From NCBI GenBank assembly GCA_034509735.1, contig JACGWO010000012.1:9794367-9858366 (forward strand): DNA of 64,000 bases. The letters are read 5' to 3'. Below are positions 35,469 to 46,418 of the stretch, piece by piece; the stretch's first letter is position 1; each line of letters starts with the position of its first letter. The position numbers and the translations under genes are program-made. The stretch comes from Sesamum alatum. Lineage: Eukaryota > Streptophyta > Magnoliopsida > Lamiales > Pedaliaceae. The notes under the pieces were generated by a model. That model made no database searches. It was not told the DNA's origin and saw nothing but the letters and a program-made list of their open reading frames with translations.

Positions 35469-37065
35469 ATGATTTAACGGGATCGATCTTCCTTAGTACA
35501 ATTGTTCCAAGAACAAAAGAACAAGAAAATACTTTCTTGGTGAGAGAGAGAGAGAGGGCGGACGAGAGAGGAGAGGAGAGAGTGTGTGTTGTGTGTGTGT
35601 TTTTCAAGAATCATCAATCTCATAAATGTTGGAAGCTAGAGGTTTATATAGAGGAAGAGTTTAATCCTCTTTAAACTCAAACTCTAAGTAACCTAATTTG
35701 ACTAGATTTTGACCTAGTCAAAGTCCTAGTCAAACTAGTGTTTGACCTAGTCAAACGAATCCTAGCCTTCCATCTCCCCTTTCCATCTCAACCGTTGATT
35801 TTAATTTAATGGAATATTTAAATCCTATTAAATATTCCAAAAGGCTAAAAGAATAAATATAATATAATAAATTAATATTATAATTTATTCTAAGCCCATT
35901 AAATCAACCCTTTTAATAAATCCTATTTATTAATTTAATTCCTTTTATCAAATAGAAGGAATTAATTTCTCCAAGAAAATATAGGACCCGATTAAATCTA
36001 ATTTAATCATTCCTTTACCCCCAATATTTAATTCCAAATTAAATACTAAGTGTGTGTGGATAGTGTGTGACTCTTTAGGTTCACCGTTCAGCTAGACTTG
36101 GTCGGATTCCTAGAATCCGTCCGTTACCATGGGTGGCCATCAAGCAACGGTCCATGGCACTAGAGACTAGGTGAAATATTCGGGGATGAACGTTTAGGCT
36201 CTAACAGTACACTTGTCCTTCTGTCTTCGGTCTCATCACTTAGAGTCTAGGGCACGGAAAAAGCAGGTACCCATTTTGGACCTAAGTGTCGGTCTGTCCT
36301 TACTAAACGTCGCAAGGGAAACCTTTCCCTTCTGTTCAGTTACTGTGGCCACAGATTTCAGGGACAAGACACTGAGCATACATGAGACTCAACTGTCAAC
36401 ACCTTTTGACAGGAGACAGATCCTTTCTTGGAAACTACTGTCACTTTGTGCACCCGAGCTGTACTAGACATGGCTTATGACTACTCAACCGTATTTTGGC
36501 AATCTCTCACCATATCTAAGATACAGACCTGATGCACAGGTAAACTCAGCAGTTCCTCAAGTCAAAGGACTTGGCCTGTACCGTTGGAACCGGGAATACA
36601 CGTCATACCTTGTTGACCATACTCAAGGTCCTCCGTAAGACGATTCCCGCGAGTCACCTCAGTCAGCTGCTTCCCAGCATGCCGACCCACTAACACTGCT
36701 TAGACGACCTTCGTCACCCGTCGATGAAACACGACAGAAGATGCTTAGTGCAAGTCTCAAAGGGAATCCCGGTACCCATTTTCGGGATTCCTTGACTTGG
36801 AGATTTTCGGACTGATTCAGTGAGACTGATTTCATGGACCTACCTCCAAGCGTAGTCCCAGTCCCCGAAAACGTTACTCAGTCCGTGGGCTTTGTTTGCG
36901 TAGTGAACAGATATGTAAATGCAGATAAGTGAACGTAAACAAAGTATTGCCATATGAATTTTTACTTCTTTATTCATAAATGTTTTTATCAAATACCAAA
37001 GAATTGTCTAGACATAGGTTACATATTCCTGCCAAAATTGGCTTACATGGTCACCTATTCTAACA
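35469..37065 (-). repeat. type-B LTR, 5' piece (3' LTR of element Y)
   Basis: Antisense B LTR, truncated on the left at the ATGAT site where X is inserted, and ending in CTATTCTAACA at 37065. The polypurine-tract complement follows at once, so this is the 3' LTR of Y. Its continuation is at 3004-3402. It has CT/CA repeats (35540-35603), W-boxes (about 35700-35760) and the conserved block (36065-36210). Confidence 0.88.
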
Positions 37066-37081
37066 ATCTCCCACTTGACCT

Positions 37082-37682
37082 TTAAAGCCAATTGCCCATA
37101 TGCTTAATCCCCATCTTCGCAAGATGTTGCGTATGAGCGCTCTGCGACATAGGCTTTGTCAGCGGGTCTGTTGTGTTGTCTGCCGAGTTGACTTGGTCCA
37201 TCCGGACGTCACCTCTTCCTACCATTTCTCTAAGAAGATGGTAGCGTCTAAGAATGTGTTTGGAACGGTGATGAGATCTCGGTTCCTTTGCTTGCGCTAT
37301 TGCGCCGTTGTTATCACAGAAGATGACAACGGGCTCGGCGATGCTAGGCACCACACCCAACTCTTGGATGTAGTTTCTCATCCAAACCGCTTCCTTAGCA
37401 GCTTCTGAAGCTGCTATGTATTCAGCCTCTGTGGTGGAGTCAGCAATGGTTGCTTGCTTGGAACTTTTCCAAGCCACTACTCCTCCATTGAGTTTGAATA
37501 CGTACCCCGATTGAGACTTGGCATCATCGTCATCAGACTGGAAGCTAGCGTCGCTAAAGCCTTCCAGAATTAGTTCTCCATTGCCATAGACTAGGAACAT
37601 TTCCTTAGTCCTTCTTAGGTACTTAAGGATGCCCTTAACAGCATTCGAATGTGCCTCTCCTGCGCAGGACTGATATCTGTGG
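37082..37682 (-). pseudogene. copia RNase H end (element Y)
   Basis: An open 172-codon frame, read from 37600 to 37082, encodes the RNase H C-terminus (GFSDASFQSDDDDAKSQSGYV, TIADSTTEAEYIAASEA, DNNGAIAQAKEP, and an end with KMGIKHMGNWL). Upstream RT sequence reaches only to about 37682, where it breaks into a forward C-type LTR at a GATATCTG block. It is a truncated pol that cannot act alone. Confidence 0.88.
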
Positions 37683-38517
37683 ATGAGTGTTCATCACCAA
37701 TGGTACCTTCTTTGTTGCGCTCATCTTACATTTGTTAAAACGGTGTTTAACTTATATCGCAACAAAGCCCACAGACCATGGATAACAACTCGTGCAGTTG
37801 GGCCACGCATTGGATGGTGGTCATGAAACCAACTGATTAAGAGTTGGGTCTGAAACGTTCCAAGTCGTGGACCTCGAGACAGGGCATCAAGAGTCTTATT
37901 GAGACTTGCGTCAAGAGTCGTGTTCATTGGATGAGTGTCGTGTTTCATCGGCGACAGGAGTGGGACGCCTACACGATCGTGATGCTTTGGTCGACTGGGG
38001 TCGAGCCGACTGGACTGACTCGCGGGGATCATCATATGGAAGCCTTGGAGGCTTGGTCGGTATGATTGGCTTTCCCCGATTCCGATAGTACGGTAGTAAT
38101 CCTCAGACTTGAGGGATCATGGCAGTCGCGTGCACAGGACGGCTGTATCTTGGATCTGGCGAGGGGTGATCATTCTGTAAGATGATCATTATAAGCCTTG
38201 TCCAGTGCAGTCGGAATGTGTAGCGAGGACGGTGGATTCCAAGAAGAGGATCCATCCCCTGTCAGTATGTGACAGAGGTATCTCCTATGCACTCGGAGAC
38301 ACGTTCATGCTATTTGAAGCTGTGGCCACAGTGGTTGGTCGAACAGGGAACGGTTTCCTGTGTCGACGCAATGAAGCATACGTGGTCTCGAGTATTAAGC
38401 ATAGATGCCTAGTCAAGGATGGGAAACTGACGCCCAATTCCATACCCTAGACTAAGGCCGGGAGACGGTAGACGGAAGGATCGTACCCGTACGGAATCGG
38501 CGCCTAAATGTTCACGC
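37683..38517 (+). repeat. type-C LTR fragment, forward copy
   Basis: Matches the reverse complement of 56460-57300 in the W 5' LTR. It lacks the first ~80 bp of the LTR and everything after GGCGCCTAAATGTTCACG. It is the left arm of the inverted repeat. Confidence 0.9.
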
Positions 38518-39387
38518 GGCCGCTGGCACCAGAGACTAGGTGAATTGGCGTGAACATTTAGGCGCTGATTCCGTACGGGTACGATCCTTCCGTCTACCGT
38601 CTCCCGGCCTTAGTCTAGGGTATGGAATTGGGCGTCGGTTCCCATCCTTGACTAGGCATCTATGCTTAATACTCGAGACCACGTATGCTTCATTGCGTCG
38701 ACACAGGAAACCATTCCCTGTTCGACCAACCACTGTGGCCACAACTTCAAACAGCATGAACGTGTCTCTGAGTGCATAGGAGATACCTCTGTCACATACT
38801 GACAGGGGACGGATCCTCTTCTTGGAATCCACCGTCCTCGCTACACATTCTGACTGCACTGGACAAGGCTTATAATGATCATCTTACAGAATGATCACCT
38901 CTCGCCAAATCCAAGATACAGCCGTCCTGTGCACGTCACTGCCATGATCCCTCAAGTCTGAGGATTACTCCCGTACTATCGGAACCGGGGAAAACCAATC
39001 ATACCGACCAAGCCTCCAAGGCTTCCATATGATGGTCCCCGCGAGTCAGTCCAGTCGGCTCGACCCCAGTCGACCAACCCATCAAGATCGTGTAGGCATC
39101 CCACGCTTGTCGCCGATGAAACACGACACTCATCCAATGAACACGATTCTTGACGCAAGTCTCAATAGGACCCTCGATGCCCTGTCTGGAGGTCCTCGAT
39201 TTGGAACGTTTCAGACCCAACTCTTAATCAGTTGGTTTCATGACCACCATCCAATGCGTGGCCCAACTGCATGAGTTGTTATCCATGGTCTGTGGGCTTT
39301 GTTGTGATATAAGTTAAACGCCGTTTTAACAAATGTAAATTGAGCACAAACAAAGTAGGTACCAATAGTGACGGACACTCACTTTAT
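37683..39387. repeat. large inverted repeat of C LTR, ~0.84-kb arms
   Basis: The left arm is 37683-38517 and the right arm about 38548-39387, with a ~30-bp spacer that contains GCGGCCGC at 38516-38523. The arms encode the same short spurious frame on opposite strands (starting MQSECVARTVDSKK at 38205 and at 38859), which shows how close they are. Confidence 0.9.
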
Positions 39388-39478
39388 TTATCACATAAAT
39401 AATATTACAATTACATCGAGTTGTATAATAGGTTACAAATCGCCAAACCTTTTGACTTTCTGGTCACCTATTCTAACA
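38518..39478 (-). repeat. 3' LTR of W, truncated (type C)
   Basis: Corresponds to 56424-57375 of the other W LTR. The remaining ~850 bp, including the hairpin region, is missing and replaced by the inverted partial copy. Confidence 0.88.
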
Positions 39479-39493
39479 ATCTCCCACTTGACT

Positions 39494-42048
39494 TAAAGCC
39501 AATCACCCATAGACCTCAAACCCATCTTATCCAGATGCTGAGTATGGGCAACTTGCGACACGGGCTTAGTAAGTGGATCTGCTATGTTTTCTGCGGAGCT
39601 GACTCGGTCCATCCAACGTCACCCCTGCCAACCATCTCTCTGAGCAGATGGTAGCGTCTAAGAATATGCTTGGATCGGTGATGAGATCTCGGTTCCTTTG
39701 CTTGCGCTATGGCCCCGTTGTTATCGCAGAAGATAACCACTGGCACAGCGATGCTAGGTACTACACCCAACTCTTGGATATAGCTCTTCATCCAAACCGC
39801 CTCCTTAGCAGCTTCCGAAGCTGCTATGTATTCAGACTCTGTGGTGGAGTCCGCCGTGGTAGCCTGCTTGGAACTCTTCCAAGCAACCATGGCACCATTA
39901 AGTTTGAATACATAACCAGACTGAGACTTGGCATCATCGTCATCCGACTGGAAGCTAGCGTCGCTATAGCCTTCCAGTATCAACTCTCCACTGCCGTAGA
40001 TCAAGAACATGTCCTTAGTCCTTTTCAGGTACTTCAGGATAGTCTTGACTGCACTCCAGTGTGCCTCCCCGGCACAGGACTGATATCGGCTAGTTACGCT
40101 CAAAGCGAAAGCCACATCAGGCCTAGTGCACTGAACAACATACTGTATGCTGCCTACGGCTGAAGCATAGGGGATGCCCAACATCCGTTTAAGCTCCTCA
40201 TCAGTCTTAGGAGACTGCTTCTTGGATAACTTAATTCCATGCCTCATAGGAAGGAATCCTCGCTTTGAGTTCTCCATCTTGAATCTCTTCAAGACTTTAT
40301 CAATGTACGAGAAACTGGGCCATTCCTAACATCCTTCTAGATCTATCCCTGTAGATCTTGATGCCAAGGATGTAGGATGCCTCGCCCACATCCTTCATGG
40401 AGAATTGCGTTGACAACCAAGCTTTTAGTGGTACCCAACATCTTAGCATCATTCCCAATGAGCAAGATGTCATCCACGTAAAGCACCAAAAACGCAACTA
40501 AGCTCCCACTGATCTTCTTGTATACACAAGGATCGGACTCGTTCTTGATGAAATCATATCCCGTATGACTTCATCAAAACGTATGTTCCAGCTTCGGGAA
40601 GCTTGTTTGAGGCCATAGATGGACCTTTGGAGACGGCAGACCTTCTGCTCTTCTCCAACAGTTGTGAAACCTTCCGCTTGATCCATATAGATCTCTTCCT
40701 CTACGAAACCGTTGAGGAAACCCGTTTTCACGTCCATCTGCCATATTTCATAGTCATACCATGCTGCTATGGCAAGCAGTATCCGAATGGACTTGGCCAT
40801 TGCTACAGGCGAGTAGGTTTCTTCAAAATCGACCCCGGGTCGCTGAGTGTAACCTTTCGCCACAAGCCTGGCCTTGAAGGTTGTAACCTCCCCGTCAGCT
40901 CCAAGCTTACATTTGTAGACCCATTTACACCCTACGGGTTTAACCCCTTTGGGTGGATCTACTAGGGTCCAAACCTTGTTTGTACCCATCGAGTCCATCT
41001 CGAATTTCATGGCCTCAAGCCACTTGTCCGAATCGATGTCCGACATCGCTTCTCCGTATGTCTTTGGATCATTATCCAACTGACCGGCCAGGCCCAGAAA
41101 TCCATACCTATCAGGTGCATGGGATACTCTGGCCGACCTACGGAGGACTGGAACAATATCAGTGGGAACCACTGGCTCAGATGTCACTGCCGCCTCATGG
41201 GGTACCTCACTTGATTCCTCAAGGAGTACCTCATCGCGTCGACTATCCGATGGAAAACCTTTTTCGAAGAACACTGCGTTTCGCGAGACAAAAACCTTTT
41301 GCTCGGAGGGATCATAGAAATAATACCCGCAGTTTCTTTCGGATAGCCGATGAACCTGCATAAACTAGACCTCGAGTCCAGTTTATCTCCCACTAATCTC
41401 TTGACATATACGGGGCAACCCCACACTTTCAAGTATTTGTAGGAGGCAGGCTTGCCATGCCATATCTCATATGGCGTCTGGACCGAGTTTTGAATTTGGC
41501 CGTCGTTTCAAGAGCGTATCCCCAGAAGGAAAGGGGGAGTTCGGTAAAAACTCATCATGGATCGGACTATGTCCAACAAGGTCCAATTCCTCCTTTCGGA
41601 CACACCATTAAGCTGCGGTGTTCCAGGAGGGGTCCACTGAGAGAGAATCCCATTCTCTTTTAGATAATCAGTAAACTCACCACTCAAATACTCTCCACCT
41701 CGGTCCGATCGAAGGGCTTTATTCTTTCGACCGGTTTGTTTCTCTACTTCAAGTCTGTATTCCTTAAACCTTCCAAAGGTTTCAGACTTGTAACCTCATC
41801 ATCAGGTAAACATAACCATACCGCGAGTGATCATCGGTAAAGGTTATGAAGTACGAGTACCCACCTCTAGCCTGCGTATTTAATAGACCACAGACATCTG
41901 TATGGATCAAATCCAACAGACCACTGGCTAGCGTACTTTGTCCAACAAAGGGTTTCTTGGTCATCTTTCCCTTTAGACAGGATTCGCAGGTCGGTAGGTT
42001 GTCCAAATCGTCTATTTCTAGACTCTTTGAGTCCACCAACCTTCTTAT
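39494..42048 (-). pseudogene. pol of W: integrase part, RT and RNase H
   Basis: On the minus strand, the integrase zinc-domain end and core begin at 42043 (FTDDHSRYGYVYL near 41830). The core then decays, with a ~40-bp deletion near 41480. An open frame from 41361 to 40498 encodes the RT fingers and palm (PKGVKPVGCKWVYK, ARLVAKGYTQRPGVDFEETYSP, IWQMDVKT). YVDD is at 40480-40469. A 236-codon frame, 40292-39582, carries the RT end and RNase H. It ends with a frameshift near 39615 relative to the natural stop. It is divergent from the A elements at many residues but clearly of the same lineage. Confidence 0.88.
42044..42048. repeat. target site duplication of E, left copy
   Basis: CTTAT directly before the E 5' LTR; identical to 52481-52485. 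Confidence 0.97.
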
Positions 42049-44041
42049 TGTTAGAATAGGTGACCATGTAAGCCAATTTTGGCGGGTATATGTAACCTAT
42101 GTCTAGACAATTATAAGTGTTTTGATAAATCATTAATGAATAAAGAAGTGAATTTTCATTTGGCATTACTTTGTTTGTGTTCACTTGCACCTATTTATCC
42201 ATATCTGTTCACTACGCAAACAAAGCCCACGGACTGAGAATCAATTTCGGGGACTGGGACTACGCTTGGAGGTAGGTCCATGGAATCAGTCTTCCCGAAT
42301 CAGTCCGGAAATCTCCAAGTCAAGGAATCCCGAAAATGGGTACCGGGATTCCATTTGAGACTTGCACTAAGCATCTGCTGTCGTGTTTCATCGACGGGTG
42401 ACGAGGATCGTCTAAGCAGTGTTAGTGGGTTAGCATGCGAGGACGCAGCTGACTGAGGTGACTCGCGGGAACCGTCTTACGGAGGACCTTGAGTATGGTC
42501 TGCAAGGTATGACGAGTATTCCGGTTCCAACGGTACAGGTCAAGTCCTTTGACTTGAGGAATTGCTGAGTTTACCTGTACATCAGGGCTGTATCTTAGGT
42601 ATGGTGAGAGATTGCCAAAATTCTCTTTGGTAGTCATAAGCCATGTCTAGTGCAGTCCTGGTGTGCAAAGTGACAGTAGTTTCCAAGAAAGGATCTGTCT
42701 CCTGTCAATAGGCTTTGACAGTTGAGTCTCATGTATACTCTAGGTCTTGTCCCTAAAACTGTGGCCACAGTGACTGAACAGAAGGGAAGGATTCCCTTGC
42801 GGCGTTTAGTGAGGACAGACCGACACTTGGGTCCAAAATGGGTACCTGCATTTTCCGTGCCCTAGACTCTAAGTGATGAGACCGAAGACAGAAGGACAAG
42901 CGTACTGTTAGAGCCTAAATGTTCATCCCTGAATATTTCACCTAGTCTCTAGTGCCATGGACCGTTGCTAGATGGCCACCCATGGTAACGGACGGATTCT
43001 AGGAATCCGACCAAGTCTAGCTGAAAGGTGAACCTAAAGAGTCACACACACTATCCACACACAATTAAATATTTAATTTGGAATTTAATATTGGAGTGAA
43101 GGAATGATTAAATTAGATTTAATCGGGACCTTTATTTTTCTTGGAGAAATAAATTCTTTCTATTTTGATAGAAGGAATTAAATTGATAAATTGGATTTAT
43201 CAAAGGGATTTATTTAATGGGCTTAAATAATATTTATATTTATTTTAGCCTCTTGGAAAATATTTAAATAGGTTTTAAATATTTCCATTAAATTAAATTA
43301 AATCAACGGTTGAGATTAATGGAGAGATGGATGGCTAGGATCGTTTTGACTAGGTCAAAACACTAGTTTGACTAGGACTTTGACTAGGTCAAAATCCTAG
43401 TCAAATTAGAGTTCTTAAAAGAGGAGTTTAAAGAGGATTAAAACTCCTCTTCTATATAAACCCTAGCATCCTACAATTTACATGATGATGAATCTCCAAC
43501 ACACACACTACTACACACACACACGGATCTCTCCCTCTCATCTCTCGTTCGCCTCTCTCTCTCTCCAAAGAAAAATTATTTTCTTGATTCTTTTGTTCTT
43601 GGAACATTAGAATCTTGATGAATCAATACCATTAATTGATAATGTGTTATTGATTCATCCACTCCAAAAAATATAAACTTGTTCGTTGCTAGCACGACGT
43701 GCAAGATACGTGGGTGGATCGTGTGTCACGATTTGGAGGGTCTCAAGAACGAGATCTTGGTGCAAAACGGGGAACAACGCGTGTAGCCGTTGAAGACGAA
43801 AACGACAACGGGTAGGTCTCGTTTATGTTTTTCGTCCTCTTTTATTTTCCAACCCTATGGCCTCCATGATTTATTTTATGTTATTCGTTCATGAGATACA
43901 CCGAACGCCCGGGAAATTTCAAAGGCACACCCTTTGAAACGTGTTTTAATTTAAAAGCATGTTTAAATTCCGCATTTATTTTTTAATTATACCGCGCTTC
44001 CGCATTCGCGCTTTTCGCGGGACGATCCACATAATCTTTCA
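42049..44041 (+). repeat. 5' LTR of E
   Basis: TGTTAGAATAGG to ATCTTTCA. Contains the conserved block (42906-43045), hairpin region (43060-43320), W-boxes (43344-43396), dyad and TATA box (about 43425-43460), CA/CT repeats (43497-43565) and the palindrome GCACGACGTGC near 43690. Confidence 0.97.
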
Positions 44042-44042
44042 G

Positions 44043-44055
44043 TGGTATCAGAGCC
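44043..44055 (+). other. primer binding site of E
   Basis: TGGTATCAGAGCC, pairing with the initiator-tRNA-Met 3' end, one base after the LTR. Confidence 0.95.
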
Positions 44056-44261
44056 CGGTTCGGTGTATAGGCCTAGGGTTTATGTGCGTTTTAAGCATGA
44101 AACGTGAAATAGCATGTTGTAATTAAATCTTGAATTTCTTGATTCTTGAAGCATGTTATTTTATTGCTTTTAATTCGTGTGAATTGCTGAATATTGGTAT
44201 TTTCTGTTTTTCTTGGGAATCGGGATGGGAATTAATCTGAAAAACGAGAAAAACGTCACAG

Positions 44262-44893
44262 CCGGCCAGCCGGGAAGGCTGGCCGCGCGCAGCCGAGCGC
44301 TGCCGGCAGGGCAGACGCGCGCAGGCATGGGAAGCCTGCGCGCGCGCGCGCTGCCGGCCGCGCAGGGGCAGCGCGCAGCCGGGTTGGCTGCGCGCGGGCG
44401 TGCGCGCATGGAAACGCCTCCAGGCGCGCGCGCGGGCAGACAGAGGTGTCTGCGCGCGCGCGCCCGGCAGGCGCGCCCATGCGCGCGCGCGCGCAAGGCT
44501 GGCGGGCGGAGGAGCCCGCGCGCGGACGGGCACCAGGCGCGCCGCCAGGCGCGCGCGCACGCAGACGGAGGCGTCTGCGCGCGCGCGCCCGGCAGGCACG
44601 CCCAGTGCGCGCCTGCGCGCGCGCTCTGCGCGCGACGCAGGGACGCGGCCGGTGGCCAGCAGGCCAGCGCGCGCGCACAGGCAAAGGAGCCTGCGCGCGC
44701 GTCGGCCTGCCGGAACACCAGGCCGCGCAGCGCGCTGCCGGCCAGGCGCGCGCGCACGCAGGCAAGGGGCCTGCGCGCGCGCGCCCGGCCAGGCAGTGCC
44801 TGCGCGCGCAGGGGCGGCAGGCTGGGCCTGCTGCCCTGCGCGCACGGCCTGCCGGCTGCTGCCGGTGGCGGCGGCCGGCGGCTGCTGCAGCTA
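44262..44893 (+). repeat. CG-alternating island in the E leader
   Basis: About 630 bp of near-continuous G/C with long alternating GC runs and repeated GCGCGCCCGGCAGGC-like units. It starts at the GTCACAGCCGGCCAGCC block and ends before CTAGGGTTTT. All five long frames here (up to 248 codons) are Arg/Ala/Pro-rich and overlap on both strands, which is the expected by-product of this composition. Confidence 0.88.
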
Positions 44894-45623
44894 GGGTTTT
44901 TTTGAAACCCTAGCATTATTATTTTATTTTTAAATTTATTTTCAGTTTTAATTTTGAATTAATTCTGAAAATTCGTTTTTTGGGTTCAATTTTGCCTAAA
45001 TTCCTAAAGACATTATTTTAGGAGTAAAATAAATTGGATTTAGAATCCCGGGGTTATTTTTACTTAAAATAATGAGGAAAGGTTTTCCTAAAACGAGAAA
45101 AATTTTATTACCAATATTTGTGTTTTATTTTTCACACGTTACGCACATGTTCATTTATTTTGGATTGATGTGATTGGAAATCATGTGTTGTTGGAATATT
45201 ATGATTATGTGATTAGATCATGTAATTATGTGTGTTGGATGGAAATGGATGATCACGAGCCCTAGACCGAATATATGGTTTAATTTACTGTTGGGCCTGT
45301 GTGCCTCTTTAAACTGCTTTCTCCTTCTCTCTTTCTAGTGCCTTGGAATAATAAGGCTTTCTACCTCCCTCCTTATGTACTCCCCTCGGGGTTTCGCTGG
45401 GGTTTCTAATTTTTTTTTATATGTAATGAGAGTAGACTAGGAGTGAGGTTTCCATTTTTGTAATTGGTGAAGAAGAAGGAAGGACCACATGGAGAGCCCA
45501 GACCGGAGGTCCCTTGGCGTTTTCCATGAAGTGAAGAAAGAGAAAAAGAGACCAAGGCCCATCAGAATGATGATTGGGTTACTATTATTGTAATAGTATA
45601 GGACCAACCCTAGATTGACCATA

Positions 45624-45647
45624 GATCCACTGCGGGCTCAGTGGATC
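45624..45647 (+). ncRNA. conserved leader hairpin
   Basis: Nine-base stem GATCCACTG/CAGTGGATC with loop CGGGCT. Identical in D2 (25405-25428) and X (31899-31922). F keeps it with one arm change, and W keeps a 5-bp version around 54570-54585. A role in RNA packaging or translation is inference. Confidence 0.5.
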
Positions 45648-45951
45648 GCATAGGATTCGGGCTTGTGATCATCCAACAGGGGCGTGCTAGGCTTTAATTT
45701 TGCATGTGGTTATTATGATGGATGAATGGCTTTTATTTATCATATGACTGCTATGGATGGATTTTATTTATGCATTATGGATGAATGTATGGATATATTA
45801 TGAGATCTCGGTCATTCACTACTCTCACATTGGTTGGACCAATGTTGAAATATTAGACCCTAGATAAAGTGGACATGAACTCTAGGAGTTCGTCCATGCC
45901 TTCCAATCCGTGGCATAGTGAGGAAGCTGTTTTAGGTCAATAGCGTGGTCT

Positions 45952-46041
45952 CACGAGTCGTGGCACGTTATTGTACTTAAAGGAAGCTGCACTATGTCAT
46001 GAACGAAAAATGGGCTGCTGCTACCTGTCTCACGAGTCGTG
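45952..46041 (+). promoter_or_regulatory. leader palindrome pair CACGAGTCGTG
   Basis: Two copies of an 11-bp odd palindrome (45952-45962, 46031-46041) start 79 bp apart, about 380-470 bp before gag. The pair is kept in all six leaders with starts 79-82 bp apart. Either RNA dimerisation or protein binding could be its role; neither is shown. Confidence 0.55.
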
Positions 46042-46418
46042 GGGTACTAGTGGGTCCATGGCTCGGTCGATTGGGTCGGGTCTAACGCCTAATTAGCATG
46101 ATTCGCTTGGAGTCCTCGGGATCATGCAAAAGGGTGAGGCAATAATCTTGGGAATCTCGTGGAACGAGAATGGTATGGAATACCTCCCACAGGATCTTTT
46201 CCATGCGAATCGTAAAAGCGGGGTATGGGAAAAATCGCTGTGGATCCCAAGCCCACTAGGAAAGGATTTTCCCGAAAACTACGTTTGAGAGTACCGTGTT
46301 TTCGTATAAATAGTGGGAGGATTAAATGACTAAAGACCAAGCATTTAATTATTTTTATCAAACCACCGTCTTTACTTTCTGCTGATCGCGCGTTGTTTTT
46401 CAACATGTAGATTTTAAA

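Larger units (their letters stand above)
44056..46418 (+). other. untranslated leader of E
   Basis: About 2.36 kb. In order: an AT-rich entry, the GC island (44262-44893), an AT-rich part (44900-45250), a pyrimidine-rich stretch (45300-45400), the hairpin GATCCACTG-CGGGCT-CAGTGGATC (45624-45647), CACGAGTCGTG at 45952-45962 and 46031-46041, then a run to the gag ATG. Such a long leader is unusual for copia elements. No conserved protein frame is seen. Confidence 0.8.

Noticed and set aside
38205..38859. Frame starting MQSECVARTVDSKK on both strands (also 56758-56435)
   Set aside because: It is noncoding C LTR sequence; its presence on both strands reflects the inverted repeat.
44213..44916. 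Five overlapping frames of 155-248 codons on both strands in the E leader (similar sets at 26136-26852 and 32649-33425)
   Set aside because: They are Arg/Ala/Pro-rich, overlap in nearly all frames and vanish where the GC island ends; stop codons are simply rare in such sequence. No conserved start or domain.
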